Of a stretch of DNA of 64,000 nucleotides, positions 19,401 to 28,801 are shown piece after piece (the first letter of the stretch is position 1; each line of letters opens with the position of its first letter). The position numbers and the translations under genes were made by a program. The notes under the pieces are model-generated. The model searched no databases. It saw only the letters and a list, made by a program, of their open reading frames with translations, and had not been told where the DNA came from. Source of the stretch: Candidatus Anammoxibacter sp. (GTDB lineage: Bacteria > Planctomycetota > Brocadiia > Brocadiales > Anammoxibacteraceae); the NCBI GenBank assembly GCA_021777055.1, contig JAIQZO010000009.1, positions 1-64,000 on the forward strand, in the 5' to 3' direction.

Positions 19401-19621
19401 AGCTCTTGTATGGCAAGCTCTATACGGTCCGTAACCTCAAGCTCCACTTCTTCAGGACTTGCCCCGGGATAGTAAGTAGTAATAACTGCAGTTTTTATAG
19501 TAAACTCAGGGTCTTCCAGTTGACCCAAGCTGAAAAAACTGCCAATACCGGCAATCATAATGAGAAATACCGCAAAATATGTAATGGCTCTTTTCTCAAT
19601 AGCAATCTTTGTAAGGTTCAT
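16466..19621 (-). CDS. RND-family efflux transporter (inner-membrane pump)
   Basis: 1051 residues, the usual length for an AcrB-type proton-driven pump, with 12 predicted membrane helices and two large periplasmic loops. The TM4 relay region reads ALGMMVDNSIVVADG, keeping the key Asp. The second half carries LGAMSLVGMMIKNAIVLLDQIN. It starts 17 bp after the membrane-fusion gene with a strong AAGGAG site. Substrate is unknown; the methyltransferase gene at the head of the cluster makes a methylated small molecule a reasonable guess. Confidence 0.93.
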   Translation of the reverse strand: MNLTKIAIEKRAITYFAVFLIMIAGIGSFFSLGQLEDPEFTIKTAVITTYYPGASPEEVELEVTDRIELAIQELPQLDYVESYSRAGFSLIKVEIKSEYWTDRLPQVWDELRRKIRNIENSLPSGASRPNISDDFGDVFGFQLAVIGDGYNYSELEKYAKDIKKELSLVKGVARVDLWGVQEKVIYVDASQTQLSQLGLTDDNIAQTLRQQNMVVDAGGVDLKEMRLRIEPTGEFKSPEDIGNLNITASLSELANLTVTAAPSSAGQQSSGELIKIRDISMVNRGYREPPIRLMHYNGETSIGLSITNISGVNIRKVGKAIDKRLGELITNLPIGIEVNRVHWQSNDVAKAVNGFLISFGEAVGIVLVILTIFMGWRMGIVIGASLVLTILASFVLMAIFKIDLQRMSLGALVIALGMMVDNSIVVADGVTVRLQRGMDRKQAAIEAASQPCMPLLGATVVAVMAFYPIFASKEGAGEYCRTLFIIVAISLLVSWIVSITVTPIQCLDILHVTQRDNTATYSGGLYKFFQKVLHFVIRHRVVTLVCMITLLVIAMVGFGNVKHLFFPASSMKKFMIDFWTPEGTSIQQVEKDLKMSEKKLLADGRVESVATFIGQGPPRFYLPVEPEDPNQSYAQLIVNVHDYSSLQGLIQEMDSWFAENYPQAIAPIRKYGVGPSNTWKFELRISGPAVADPSMLRSLANKVTKILDDNPNAGFVRTNWRQRVKKVVLEYNQERARWVAVMRDDIAKTTKRAFDGLQIGLYREKDNLIPIVLRHIDKERNEVGNIDTLQVQPTASIHTLPLSQVIDGVNTEWEDPIIWRRDRRRTITIQSNPIFGVTLPTLRASVIKDIAAIDLPPGYTMKWGGEHEDTVDSQASLIPGVIPTIAVMLFIIVALFNAFKPPLIIIFTIPFSIIGIVTGLLTTDTPFGFLALLGAMSLVGMMIKNAIVLLDQINIEIGAGKTRYQAIIDSALSRLRPVVLAAATTVLGVIPLLQDVFWVGMAVTIMVGLTFGTMITMVIIPVIYAVLYKVPSPKQIMTSPLSIHKKKLSPK

Positions 19622-19638
19622 TACAACGACTCCTTAGG

Positions 19639-20736
19639 TTAATCGGTAATGATACGGACCTTTTGGCCCTCACGCAAATAGTGAACTCCGGCGGTTGCAA
19701 TCCACTCATCCGGTTTTAGACCGTTCAAAATCTTAATTCCAAAGTTTGTAAGTTCACCGGTCTTTACCTCTCGCCGGTTTACCAAATTGTTTTCTTTATT
19801 TATAAGCCAGACATATGATTTGCCTATAGCCTCAGGAGAAAATATCGCAGACAATGGGACTTCGATGCCTGTTCTGGCTATTGGTAAACCACCTTTCCCA
19901 ATTGCCTTGCCTGCCATACCAGGTAAGATCTTAAAATCCGTTGGTTGGTCCATTATCAGAGTGACAGGATATGTTCTAGTTACCAAAGAAGCCTCTTTAC
20001 TAATTTCTTTAATACTGGCAGGGATATCACGATCAGGAAATGTATCAAAACGCACCCGGATTTTTTCTACATCATCTGCATAAGGAATCAAGGTTTCAGG
20101 TATATTCACAACCATCTCGATCTTTGAATGATCAATCACTCTGACTATTGGTTGTTTAGCTTGCACATACTCATAATTTTCAACGTATGTTGAAACGACA
20201 ATACCATCGAAGGGTGCTTTCAAATAAGTGTATTTTAGCTGATCTTTGGCTGTTTCTACTGCAGCGGTAAGGGATTTGATTTCTGCTTTTGTGGATTCCA
20301 CTGCCTCAAAGTTCTGATCAATCATTATTTGGCTTACTGCACCCGGATCCTGCTTTTGTATTCGCACTACACGATTATAGTCACTTTGTGCACGATTTTG
20401 AGCTGCTTCAACCTTTGCCAATTGACCTTCCACATTTCGAAGGTTAACCTCAAAGTCACGGGGATCGATCCTTGCCAAAACTTGACCTTCTTTAACTTCA
20501 TCACCTATATCAGCTGAAAAAGTAATCAATGGCCCGGCAACACGAAATGAAAGGTCGACTTCCCTTGTAGCCTTTGCGCGACCGGGAAACCATCGTTCTA
20601 TTAATTTATCTACGCTTCCTACTTTCATTGCCCGAACCGGCCGAACTGTTTCTTTGAGAAGGACCTCTTCCCTACACCCTGATAATAAAAGTGTAAAAGA
20701 CAAAAAGAATACAATAAACCCGCATATGTTTTTCAT
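19639..20736 (-). CDS. RND efflux periplasmic adaptor (membrane fusion protein)
   Basis: 365 residues. The signal sequence ends in lipobox LLLSGC, so it is a lipoprotein. The HlyD-type layout is seen: barrel-sandwich/lipoyl halves (LSFRVAGPLITF, GDEVKEGQVLARIDP, KAPFDGIVVSTYVENYEYVQ) around a helical hairpin, then beta-barrel and membrane-proximal domains. Ribosome binding site GGGGGAG. It lies 28 bp downstream of the methyltransferase gene and 17 bp upstream of the RND gene, making a tight operon. Confidence 0.93.
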   Translation of the reverse strand: MKNICGFIVFFLSFTLLLSGCREEVLLKETVRPVRAMKVGSVDKLIERWFPGRAKATREVDLSFRVAGPLITFSADIGDEVKEGQVLARIDPRDFEVNLRNVEGQLAKVEAAQNRAQSDYNRVVRIQKQDPGAVSQIMIDQNFEAVESTKAEIKSLTAAVETAKDQLKYTYLKAPFDGIVVSTYVENYEYVQAKQPIVRVIDHSKIEMVVNIPETLIPYADDVEKIRVRFDTFPDRDIPASIKEISKEASLVTRTYPVTLIMDQPTDFKILPGMAGKAIGKGGLPIARTGIEVPLSAIFSPEAIGKSYVWLINKENNLVNRREVKTGELTNFGIKILNGLKPDEWIATAGVHYLREGQKVRIITD

Positions 20737-20764
20737 ACGCTCCCCCGTTTATATTTGTTTTTAT

Positions 20765-21793
20765 CTATTTATAGCTTACTATTACATGTTCACTTGATTT
20801 TGGAATGGAAAAAATCTCACTACGTGAAAAACCAACGTTATGGAACATGTTGTCATACTCAGCAAATGTATAAGCATCTCCTTTAGGCGTTGTTGCCAAC
20901 ATCAAAAGAGCGAATTCAGCTGATACCGGTGAAATACGATCATCATTGGGAACAAATTCAACAGTAACTACACGACCATCATCTGTAAGTGAAGAGTGTA
21001 TCTTCTTGAGCAAAGACTCACAAGTGGGTTTGTCAAAATGATGAAGAAAGTTCGATAGGAGTACTAAATCATAATTTTCGCAAAGTTCAACATCAAAGAC
21101 ACTACCTGGAAGTAATTTATATCTATCAGAGACTCCTGCAGCTTGAGCTGTTTCTTGTGCCACCTTTAACACATTTAGCCAATCAATGGCCACAACATTT
21201 ACAAGAGGACAAACTTTTGCAATTTCTACACCAAAATAACCATGGCCTGCGGCGACGTCTAAAACTTTTGAAGGTTTTTCAGAAGTCATTTTTACGTTTT
21301 TAGCTATCCATTGAGCAAGATCGGTCATTAATGGTACCATAGAACGCGCAAAGGTGGCCCACTCCGGATGTTCTTTTGCTGTAGTTCCTTCTTCATCCAA
21401 TGCAGTTCCGCCTTTTATAACTGCACTGGTTAAGTCTTTAAATCCATCTATAAGTGGCGGGGAAAGCAAAAACTTTAATGTCCCACCTAAAAACAGTGAA
21501 GAGCGCTTGTCTAAAAACATGGAGCTATCAACGGTTAGAGAATACTTATTATTCTCTTTATTGATAAAACCAATAATTGTGAGCGAGTCCAACAATATAC
21601 GCATTCCACGTTCAGAAGTTGCACAATGATCAGCAACTTCATGGACTGTTTTTTTACCTTCACCAATAGCCGTAAACACATCTAAATCAACTGCAGCCTT
21701 TAAAGCAGCAGTTCGTTGATATCCACTTACAGTCTGCATAAATAGTGCTGGTGACGGTTCTTCCGAATGGTTAGTCATATTTAAAGTTTCCAT
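20765..21793 (-). CDS. SAM-dependent O-methyltransferase (dimerising type)
   Basis: 342 residues. An N-terminal winged-helix dimerisation domain (VDLDVFTAIGEGKKTVHEVADH) is followed by a Rossmann methyltransferase with motif I VLDVAAGHGYFGVEIAK and the HHF segment typical of plant-type/polyketide O-methyltransferases. The start may be ATG 21793 or the in-frame ATG at 21778, which has a better spaced GGAAAC. It is the first gene of the efflux operon. It is related in layout to the protein at 22100-23140 but far from identical. Substrate unknown. Confidence 0.88.
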   Translation of the reverse strand: METLNMTNHSEEPSPALFMQTVSGYQRTAALKAAVDLDVFTAIGEGKKTVHEVADHCATSERGMRILLDSLTIIGFINKENNKYSLTVDSSMFLDKRSSLFLGGTLKFLLSPPLIDGFKDLTSAVIKGGTALDEEGTTAKEHPEWATFARSMVPLMTDLAQWIAKNVKMTSEKPSKVLDVAAGHGYFGVEIAKVCPLVNVVAIDWLNVLKVAQETAQAAGVSDRYKLLPGSVFDVELCENYDLVLLSNFLHHFDKPTCESLLKKIHSSLTDDGRVVTVEFVPNDDRISPVSAEFALLMLATTPKGDAYTFAEYDNMFHNVGFSRSEIFSIPKSSEHVIVSYK

Positions 21794-22099
21794 TGTATAA
21801 AATGAAAATATCTAATTTATTAAATGATTTTAAACAATATGTAAATTAAGAATAAAAGTCAAGTTTTCTCCTGATTAATGCTTGTTAATACTTAAAAGTA
21901 TGTAAAAGATTTTGTGTAAACCACCAATAGAGCTCTTCTGTTCTTGCCAGGACAAACGTGTTTCAATATTTAATTAAATAGAAACCAATGATAACACATT
22001 GATTAAAGAATAAGTTTACCCCTGAAATCACAGATCAAAGTTAAGGCATTTATGAATAGCTTTTTTATCTCTTCTATTGAAAGCTCCACCAAAATATTA
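21794..22099. other. Spacer between the two methyltransferase genes
   Basis: AT-rich spacer with no gene and no repeat recognised. No GG-N10-GC promoter was found for the downstream operon, so its promoter is not identified. Confidence 0.4.
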
Positions 22100-23140
22100 T
22101 CACTCACCCAAAACACATTCGACAATGCTAATATCAACACTTGTCGGAACTATACGGTTTAATTTAAGTCCAGCCTTTGCAAGGAGTATCTGGTACTCTC
22201 CTTCTGTACGCTCTATTCCACCAGGGATTAGCATCATTTCTATATCCATCAACTTTACTGGGCTGGGATTATTTCCATCTGGGATAACGGCTTCTGCCAG
22301 GAGCACTTTCCCCCCTGGAGCCATGGCTTCTCTACAGTTCTGAAGTATTTTTCCTGCCATTTCGTCATTCCAGTTATGTATGACGTTTTTAAGGATATAA
22401 GCATCAGCACCACGAGGAACGGAATTGAAAAAGTTGCCGCCTATTATTTTACTTCGCCTGGTCAGCCATTCTTCATCTAATAGAGAAACAGCTCCTTCCA
22501 CTACTGAAGGCATATCAAAAAGAACACCTTGTAGAGACGGATTTGCATTGAGAATGGTTTTAAGTAAGGTTCCGTGCCCACCACCTACGTCCACTAAGGA
22601 CTTAAAATTTGTAAAGTCATAAGACTCTGCAATATTAATGGATTTCTGCTTAGAAAAGGAGCTCATGGCATAGTTAAATACCTCCCCTTCTTCAGGGTTA
22701 TTTTCAAGGTAATTAAATACGCTGGTTTTAAAAACAGTTTCAAATGCACATTTCCCCGTTTGGACGTTATTTAACAAATGAGACCAAGCTCTGTTATGCC
22801 ATTCACTACCAAAAAAATCAGCAAGAGGTCTGACGGAATTCGGATGGTCAGATCGAAGGCGCTCAGCCACCTGAGTCATCTCAAAAGTTCTTGCATCTCT
22901 TTCTGCAAATACTCCCAAGCTCGCCAAAGCCCTTAATATTCGATATAGAGTTTGCGAATGAGTGGACGTCGTTTCTGCTAACTCTTCCACGGATTTTCCA
23001 CCCTCTTTTAACAAATCCGCTATTTTAAGCTTGGCGGCCACAAATATTAATTGCGTTTTTACTTTTCCCATGATCATTTGCATCAAAGTGTCTTCATCCT
23101 TATTGTTTTCTTTCTGTTTAGACTGGTTCTCGCTTGTCAT
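22100..23140 (-). CDS. Second SAM-dependent O-methyltransferase (dimerising type)
   Basis: 346 residues. It has a dimerisation winged helix (LKIADLLKEGGKSVEELAE) and a Rossmann domain with motif I LVDVGGGHGTLLKTIL. The catalytic His region reads ILKNVIHNWNDE, as in hydroxyneurosporene and caffeate-type O-methyltransferases. Start supported by AAGGAAAAAGTAATG. It lies upstream of the first methyltransferase/efflux operon on the same strand with a 306-bp spacer. Its product may be the cargo of the RND system, which is inference. Confidence 0.88.
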   Translation of the reverse strand: MTSENQSKQKENNKDEDTLMQMIMGKVKTQLIFVAAKLKIADLLKEGGKSVEELAETTSTHSQTLYRILRALASLGVFAERDARTFEMTQVAERLRSDHPNSVRPLADFFGSEWHNRAWSHLLNNVQTGKCAFETVFKTSVFNYLENNPEEGEVFNYAMSSFSKQKSINIAESYDFTNFKSLVDVGGGHGTLLKTILNANPSLQGVLFDMPSVVEGAVSLLDEEWLTRRSKIIGGNFFNSVPRGADAYILKNVIHNWNDEMAGKILQNCREAMAPGGKVLLAEAVIPDGNNPSPVKLMDIEMMLIPGGIERTEGEYQILLAKAGLKLNRIVPTSVDISIVECVLGE

Positions 23141-23261
23141 TACTTTTTCCTTATTAATTAGTAATAAATGGTGTAATTCTCATTTTACGTAAAAAAAAAT
23201 AGACATGCACACTAAGAAATGTTCAAAGTATCTGATAGTTCAGTAAAAAATAACATTCAAA

Positions 23262-23555
23262 CTTAAGCCTGAAAGGCTTTAATATACCAGCCCAGGGCAA
23301 CGCCCTGGGTTCTTGATAACCGTTATGATAGCACCCTGAAAGAGTGCAACATATTCTGCCAATTCATTTTCAAATGTACTTTTTATTATTTTCTACCAAA
23401 ATACTATATGAATGATTATATTTGATACTAATATATTAGAAACGTATCACTACGTAACCAAATATATATTTCGCCCCTACAGGGCTTGTAACTATTTGTA
23501 ATCTATTCCCAGGGCGTTGCCCTGGGCTGGTATATTAAAGCCTTTCAGGCTTAAG
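23262..23555. repeat. 294-bp element with perfect 48-bp inverted ends
   Basis: Left arm 23262-23309 and right arm 23508-23555 are exact reverse complements over 48 bases. Each arm contains two smaller palindromes, GCCTGAAAGGC and CCCAGGGC-AAC-GCCCTGGG. Further palindromes inside include CACCCTGAAAGAGTG and GCCCCTACAGGGC. The design resembles the element at 812-1095. It fills most of the gap between the methyltransferase and DoxX genes, and no coding region was seen. Confidence 0.85.
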
Positions 23556-23654
23556 AAAGTAAATTAGATATAAATCTACATAAAATGAAAATTGCACCCT
23601 CAATTAATAATAAATTTGATATTTAGATATTATTTGTAATCTGTTATTTGTTAT

Positions 23655-24086
23655 TTAGCTTTGTTCTTCTGACACTTTTAGCCCATTTAAACCCCACCGG
23701 TCTAACGGGCAAAAATATAATCCCACACAGCACAGGAAAACATAGAAATAATTGTTAGCTGCGGCATCATATTGTGCGGCAACTACCATTCCTAAGGCCA
23801 AGCTGATAGTTACGAATCCTGTAAAAATCCAGGCAAACTTGAGATAAAGTCCGGTAAGGAGCCAAATCGCAATGAGCACTTCCGCAAATGGGATTATCCT
23901 TGCGTGTATGGATACAAGGGGTAACGGAAGCCAGGTAGGTTCAAACAAACCCTGAAAATCGGCAGCTACAGCGTCAAGTCCCCCGGAGAATTTTTCTATG
24001 GAGGCCGCCGCAAACAGAGATGCCATGGCTATACGCAGTATAAGGGAAACCCATGAAGCTTCATTTTCTTTATTTTTGTTAATCAT
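23655..24086 (-). CDS. DoxX-family membrane protein
   Basis: 143 residues with four predicted membrane helices. The first carries RIAMASLFAAASIEKFSGG, the typical DoxX start, and a later one VLIAIWLLTGLYLKFAWIFTG. Ribosome binding site GAGGAG. DoxX-like proteins act in membrane redox or quinone-linked processes, but the role here is unknown. The gene is read from a near-perfect sigma-54 promoter (24157-24174) and is divergent from a sigma-54 activator gene, the classical arrangement for a regulator and its target. Confidence 0.85.
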   Translation of the reverse strand: MINKNKENEASWVSLILRIAMASLFAAASIEKFSGGLDAVAADFQGLFEPTWLPLPLVSIHARIIPFAEVLIAIWLLTGLYLKFAWIFTGFVTISLALGMVVAAQYDAAANNYFYVFLCCVGLYFCPLDRWGLNGLKVSEEQS

Positions 24087-24156
24087 TTTCTTTCTCCTCG
24101 TAAATAAATGATATTAATTATGATAAATTTGTTAATTATTAGTTACTTTGTTAAAT

Positions 24157-24282
24157 CGCAAAATGTGTGCCAAAAAGGATACATGTTGTAGGTCGCAACC
24201 CAGTCATCACTTACGTAGCAACTAGTAGTGAACAAAATACTACAAAATATTGTAATATATATTTTTTTGTAGGTTTTCTACA
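24157..24282 (-). promoter_or_regulatory. Sigma-54 promoter for DoxX with candidate enhancer palindromes
   Basis: Minus-strand TTGGCACACATTTTGCG matches the -24/-12 consensus fully, GC at 24158-24159, about 60 bp before the DoxX start. Candidate enhancer sites are TACAAAATATTGTA (24241-24254) and TGTAGGTTTTCTACA (24268-24282), about 89 and 116 bp upstream of the -12 GC. They differ from the TGCA-type sites at 4-12 kb, so a different activator, probably the adjacent PAS protein, is implied. Confidence 0.75.
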
Positions 24283-24331
24283 GTTTTTTGTATAAATTAG
24301 TAGAAAATTTTTTAGCTTTGAGGATGCACCA

Positions 24332-25780
24332 ATGAAAAAGCAGAATAATATAGAAATGTTCCTGAGATTGGCCCAGTTTACCGTGGAACGGGCAGACGAG
24401 GCCATATTCTGGCATGACCACAATGGAGCATTTAAGCATGTTAATGAAGCGGCATGCCAGCATTTGGGATATAGCCGGAATGAACTCATTGGATTAACAG
24501 TGCATGATATAGCTCCAGACATGCAAAAAGATTCCTGGCCGGCATTCTGGAACAATATAAAGAAAAGGAAAGTTTATACTATTGAAACCCGTCACCGGTC
24601 AAAAGATGGCCAAATTATTCCAGTGGAAGTGTATGTTAATTTTATGGAATTTGAAGGCCGTGAATACGCGGTGAGCTTTGTCCGCGACATAACTGAACGT
24701 AAACTAAATGAAGAGGAAAGGACCAAGGCTTTTGAAGAGATTCAACACCTGAAAGAACAGTTGGAACTGGAAAACGAGTACCTCCATGAGGAGGTGCTGG
24801 AGTTACAACCTTACGGTTGCATAGTGGGCAAAAGCCCTGCACTTCAAAATATTTTAAGACAGATCGGAATGGTGGCCCCCACGGACGCAAGCGTTCTTAT
24901 TACCGGGGAGTCTGGAACCGGTAAGGAACTTATAGCTAGGGAAATACATAAACAAAGTCCAAGGAATGACCGTTCCATGATCCGAGTTAATTGCGCCTCC
25001 ATCCCTAAAGACTTATACGAAAGTGAGTTTTTCGGACATGTAAAAGGTGCATTTACCGGCGCAGTAAGGGACAGGGCTGGCAGATTCGAATTGGCGCACG
25101 AGGGAACCTTATTCCTAGATGAAGTTGGAGAGATACCTCTGGAATTACAAAGCAAGCTGTTGCGTGTTCTCCAGGAAGGATCATACGAGCGCATTGGGGA
25201 TGAAAAGACACGCCAAACTAATGTGCGCATTGTGGCAGCCACAAATAGAAATCTTAAAAAAGAAATTGAGATTGGAAAATTCCGGGAGGATCTCTATTAT
25301 CGCCTCAATGTATTCCCCATAGAAGTTATTCCGTTGCGACAAAGAAGAGGGGATATCCCCTTGTTGGCCGCTTATTTCTTGGACTCTGCAGTTAAGAGAT
25401 TTAATTGTCCAAAACCAATACTTACCAAGGCCGATGTGCTGCAACTGCAAAATTATGCTTGGCCGGGAAACATCAGAGAGCTTCAAAATATTATTGAAAG
25501 GGCAGTGATTACTCAGAGTTCAAACAGGGTACGCTTGGATATCCCCCTAAAAAAGGAAGATGCATCATTTTCACCGCCTCCCACAAAATCAAAAATACCC
25601 AATACCGTTCTCCTTACCAACTCAGACATAAAGCGTATTGAGCGTGACAATATTGCCGCAGTTTTGAAACAAACTAAATGGAAGATATTCGGCAATGCAG
25701 GTGCGGCAGAGTTGATAGAGTTAAAACCCACTACCCTTATTGCAAAGATAAAAAAGCTAGGTTTAAAGAAACAAATATAG
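24332..25780 (+). CDS. PAS-domain sigma-54 activator
   Basis: 482 residues, a close paralogue of the protein at 1384-2877. It has PAS (~10-125), a coiled linker, the AAA+ domain with Walker A GESGTGKE (192-199) and intact GAFTGA (239-244), then a Fis-type helix-turn-helix at the end. ATG at 24332 with GAGG upstream. There is no receiver domain, so it should sense directly through PAS. The divergent DoxX gene with a sigma-54 promoter is the best candidate target. The two PAS proteins differ mainly in the PAS domain and at the sigma-54 contact loop. Confidence 0.95.
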   Translation: MKKQNNIEMFLRLAQFTVERADEAIFWHDHNGAFKHVNEAACQHLGYSRNELIGLTVHDIAPDMQKDSWPAFWNNIKKRKVYTIETRHRSKDGQIIPVEVYVNFMEFEGREYAVSFVRDITERKLNEEERTKAFEEIQHLKEQLELENEYLHEEVLELQPYGCIVGKSPALQNILRQIGMVAPTDASVLITGESGTGKELIAREIHKQSPRNDRSMIRVNCASIPKDLYESEFFGHVKGAFTGAVRDRAGRFELAHEGTLFLDEVGEIPLELQSKLLRVLQEGSYERIGDEKTRQTNVRIVAATNRNLKKEIEIGKFREDLYYRLNVFPIEVIPLRQRRGDIPLLAAYFLDSAVKRFNCPKPILTKADVLQLQNYAWPGNIRELQNIIERAVITQSSNRVRLDIPLKKEDASFSPPPTKSKIPNTVLLTNSDIKRIERDNIAAVLKQTKWKIFGNAGAAELIELKPTTLIAKIKKLGLKKQI

Positions 25781-25882
25781 GACATGCAAATTAAAAACAA
25801 TTAAAAAAAGGAGCTCTGCTGTGTAAAGAATTGACGTGATGGCGTTAAATCATCGCATTAGGCGTACTTTAGTAACATTTCA

Positions 25883-25946
25883 TTTCGAACGAAGTGAGAA
25901 ATCTTCTAATTCTGACAATTATTAAGATTTCTTCCGTTGGTCGAAA
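25883..25946. repeat. Hairpin repeat in a gene-free stretch
   Basis: Inverted arms TTTCGAACGAAGTGAGAAAT and the imperfect complement ending TCGAAA, with a short loop. It may also act as a terminator between the convergent genes ending at 25780 and 26291. The rest of 25781-26290 shows nothing clear. Confidence 0.55.
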
Positions 25947-26290
25947 GGACAATGTGTTTATTAGCATTAACTCTTTAAACTAAAAATAGCTAAACCCATC
26001 AAAACGTAAAGAATTATTGACGGATTTAGCTACATTTTAACACATAACAAATACAATAGTTACACTTTGGCTCTAAAGAAACGTATTCAGCCCAAAATGA
26101 GAATTCCTATACTATCAAGTTATAGATCGTTTTCACTGTATCGCATCAATTAAACATGGATAGTATGTGTATCTCTGGATTTTTTTTGTATTTTTTCTGC
26201 TATTTATGTTCTATCTATATATGTACTGGTGGGACTCTAGAATCACAATGATACTGAAACTAATTTGGACATGCCCCGGTACGATCTATA

Positions 26291-28801
26291 TTAGACATCT
26301 GTACTTCGTGACTCATCATCTTCCAATTTATCTACATGACTGCTTAACTTAAATCTGTTTACCGTTTCCTGTAGTTCTCCTGCCATACCTGAAAGTCCTT
26401 CAGCTGAATCATTAACCATGCTGGCTCTGTCAACACTGCCTGAAACTGCCTGGTTTACCACTCCTATACTGGAACTGATATCAGTTGCAGCCTTGGCCGT
26501 TTCGCCTGAATTTTTCGCTACATCATTTGCCCCCATAGCTATTTCCCCAATTGATTTTGCTATATCTCCAATTCCGTTATTTGCTTCTGAAACATTAGAT
26601 GAGATTTCATTTGCTGTACTTGTCTGCTCTTGCACAGAAGAGCTGATTATATTAACCGAATCATTTATTGTACTGATGATATCTGCTATATTGCCCATGA
26701 CCGTAATAGCCTCTTTTGTATCTACTTGAACGACTTTTATCTTGTTTGCAATCTCTTCTGCCGCCAGAGCGCTTTGATTAGCCAGCTCCTTTATTTCGTT
26801 TGCGACAACAGCAAACCCTTTGCCTGCATTACCGGCGGAAGCCGCTTCTATGGTGGCATTAAGGGCAAGCAGATTTGTCTGCTCCGCTATACGTTTGATA
26901 ACGTTGGTTACGTTTCCTATTTCATGGGCGGACGTCTCCAATGCATTCATTGCGTCCCTGGCAGTTGATGACATCTTGGTTGCATTTATGGATACATCTG
27001 AAGTCGTTTTTGCATTTTCTGCGACATGATTGATTGAAGCCGTCATTTGATCAATAGCGGATGCAACCGTATTCATATTAGCAGAGAGCTGTTCTGAAGC
27101 AGACGATACGGTAGTTGTATTAACACTCATCTCTTCAGAGGCAGAGGCCATTGTCGCAATAGTATTTGACATCTCTTTTGTTGAACCTTCAACTGTGGTA
27201 GTTTGTGACGAGATCTCCTCTGCACCGCTGGCCATCTGAGATGATATAGTGCTGAGTTGTTCAGACGAGTCTGAAAGTGTACAAGCATTTTTTTTTATTT
27301 TATACATGGTATTACTCAATTCCGTAACCATCTTGTTAAAAGTAGAAGCAAGAGTCCCTAATTCATCCCCTCTGTTTAAGGTTACTTTTTGTGTAAAATC
27401 ACCTTCTGCAACTTTTTTCGCAAGATCAACAATCACTCCTATTGGTTTGGATATGTAACGTGAAAAGAACAGAGAAAAACCTACTATGGCGCATGCACAA
27501 ACAATGCCTATTATACCGATGAGCCTTTTCAAAGTATTTACACCAGCAAACGCCTCTGCTTTACCGATTTCAGCTATCAATGCCCATGTGGCACCACCTA
27601 TATTAATCGGTGTATATGCGGAAAGAACAGGATTGCCATTATAATCATTAATAATTTTCGTATCGCTGTTACCTGCAAGTGCATCCCTGCTTGCTTCTGT
27701 ATCAACGTTACCTTCAGAAGGATTAGTAAACGACGCAGCGACAGAGTGGTTATCAGGATCACAAAAAGAGTCGGAACGCATTAAATAATCTGGTCCCACT
27801 AAATATGTTTCTCCCGTTTCGCCCAGGCCAGTACGTTCACCCATTATTTCGTTTAGTAGATCAATGGGAATCTGAAAGATTGCTACACCGATCTTTTCGT
27901 TTTCTTTATAAACAGGTGAGGCAATAAAGCTTGCAGGTGCATCATAGGATGGGGGGTATTTCCCAAAGTCCACTAAAATTACGGCATCTTTATCTGTCGC
28001 ATCATTTGCTGTGCGAAAAGCTTCACCTAAGTTAGTCTTCGCGTAAGGTCCGTCCATAAGCGAAGTGGCAAAATCAAGTTCCTTAAAGACAGAATAGACA
28101 ATATCTCCGCTTTTTGAATCAACGAGAAAGATATCGTAAAAACCAAACTTTTCTACAAAATCCCTAAAAACCGGATGTACTGTAGGGTGAAACTCAGAAT
28201 AGCTTGAACCGTCATTAGGATTATCTAACAGGTGCTTTGATCCAAGTGGATTTTCGTTGGCTTTAATATAATAATATTGAAGGGCGATGGGTATATCATC
28301 GATTGATTGGTTATCAAGAGTGTTGAAAAATGTATCTACATCAGGGTGCCTATCATTGTTACGTTTTTTATACTCAGCGGTAAATTCTCCTTTATAATAC
28401 GAACGTAATTTAGTTTGCATACTTTCCATCTCTTCAGGAGATATCCCAACTTCTGTGCGAAAGTCACCAATAATATCCCTAAACCAGTCCATTGCATCTA
28501 TTACTGTATTATCTGAGGAAAATATGGTAATTTGATTAGTTATTGTTTGATAATACCGTTCAATAGCGCCCTTTTTTATCTCTCTGATACTTTCCAGTTG
28601 ATCAAATGCCTTTTCCACCGGTGATATATCTTTACTAACAAATGGAATGGCGGATATTATCCCGAAAGGGATAAGTCCTACTAAGAGAAACCCCACCATT
28701 AATTTTGTTCCTATTTTCACGGAATGTATCTTTGTTTTTTTACGTCTTTTTGATTCTAGACCATCAACTTCTGAATGTATTTGCAACTCTTCATTGCTCA
28801 T
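26291..28801 (-). CDS. Methyl-accepting chemotaxis protein with Cache-type sensor
   Basis: 836 residues. TM1 is at ~30-52 and TM2 at ~420-445. The large extracytoplasmic part (~55-415) has dCache features, including a [15 protein letters not shown] segment and a distal [20 protein letters not shown] segment. HAMP follows, then a long signalling domain whose hairpin tip carries [20 protein letters not shown] and [15 protein letters not shown] with AGGAG. No other chemotaxis genes are in the window. A palindrome GATGTTGCAATATTTTGCATC lies about 145 bp upstream (28943-28963), but no sigma-54 promoter was found. Confidence 0.93.
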   Translation of the reverse strand: MSNEELQIHSEVDGLESKRRKKTKIHSVKIGTKLMVGFLLVGLIPFGIISAIPFVSKDISPVEKAFDQLESIREIKKGAIERYYQTITNQITIFSSDNTVIDAMDWFRDIIGDFRTEVGISPEEMESMQTKLRSYYKGEFTAEYKKRNNDRHPDVDTFFNTLDNQSIDDIPIALQYYYIKANENPLGSKHLLDNPNDGSSYSEFHPTVHPVFRDFVEKFGFYDIFLVDSKSGDIVYSVFKELDFATSLMDGPYAKTNLGEAFRTANDATDKDAVILVDFGKYPPSYDAPASFIASPVYKENEKIGVAIFQIPIDLLNEIMGERTGLGETGETYLVGPDYLMRSDSFCDPDNHSVAASFTNPSEGNVDTEASRDALAGNSDTKIINDYNGNPVLSAYTPINIGGATWALIAEIGKAEAFAGVNTLKRLIGIIGIVCACAIVGFSLFFSRYISKPIGVIVDLAKKVAEGDFTQKVTLNRGDELGTLASTFNKMVTELSNTMYKIKKNACTLSDSSEQLSTISSQMASGAEEISSQTTTVEGSTKEMSNTIATMASASEEMSVNTTTVSSASEQLSANMNTVASAIDQMTASINHVAENAKTTSDVSINATKMSSTARDAMNALETSAHEIGNVTNVIKRIAEQTNLLALNATIEAASAGNAGKGFAVVANEIKELANQSALAAEEIANKIKVVQVDTKEAITVMGNIADIISTINDSVNIISSSVQEQTSTANEISSNVSEANNGIGDIAKSIGEIAMGANDVAKNSGETAKAATDISSSIGVVNQAVSGSVDRASMVNDSAEGLSGMAGELQETVNRFKLSSHVDKLEDDESRSTDV

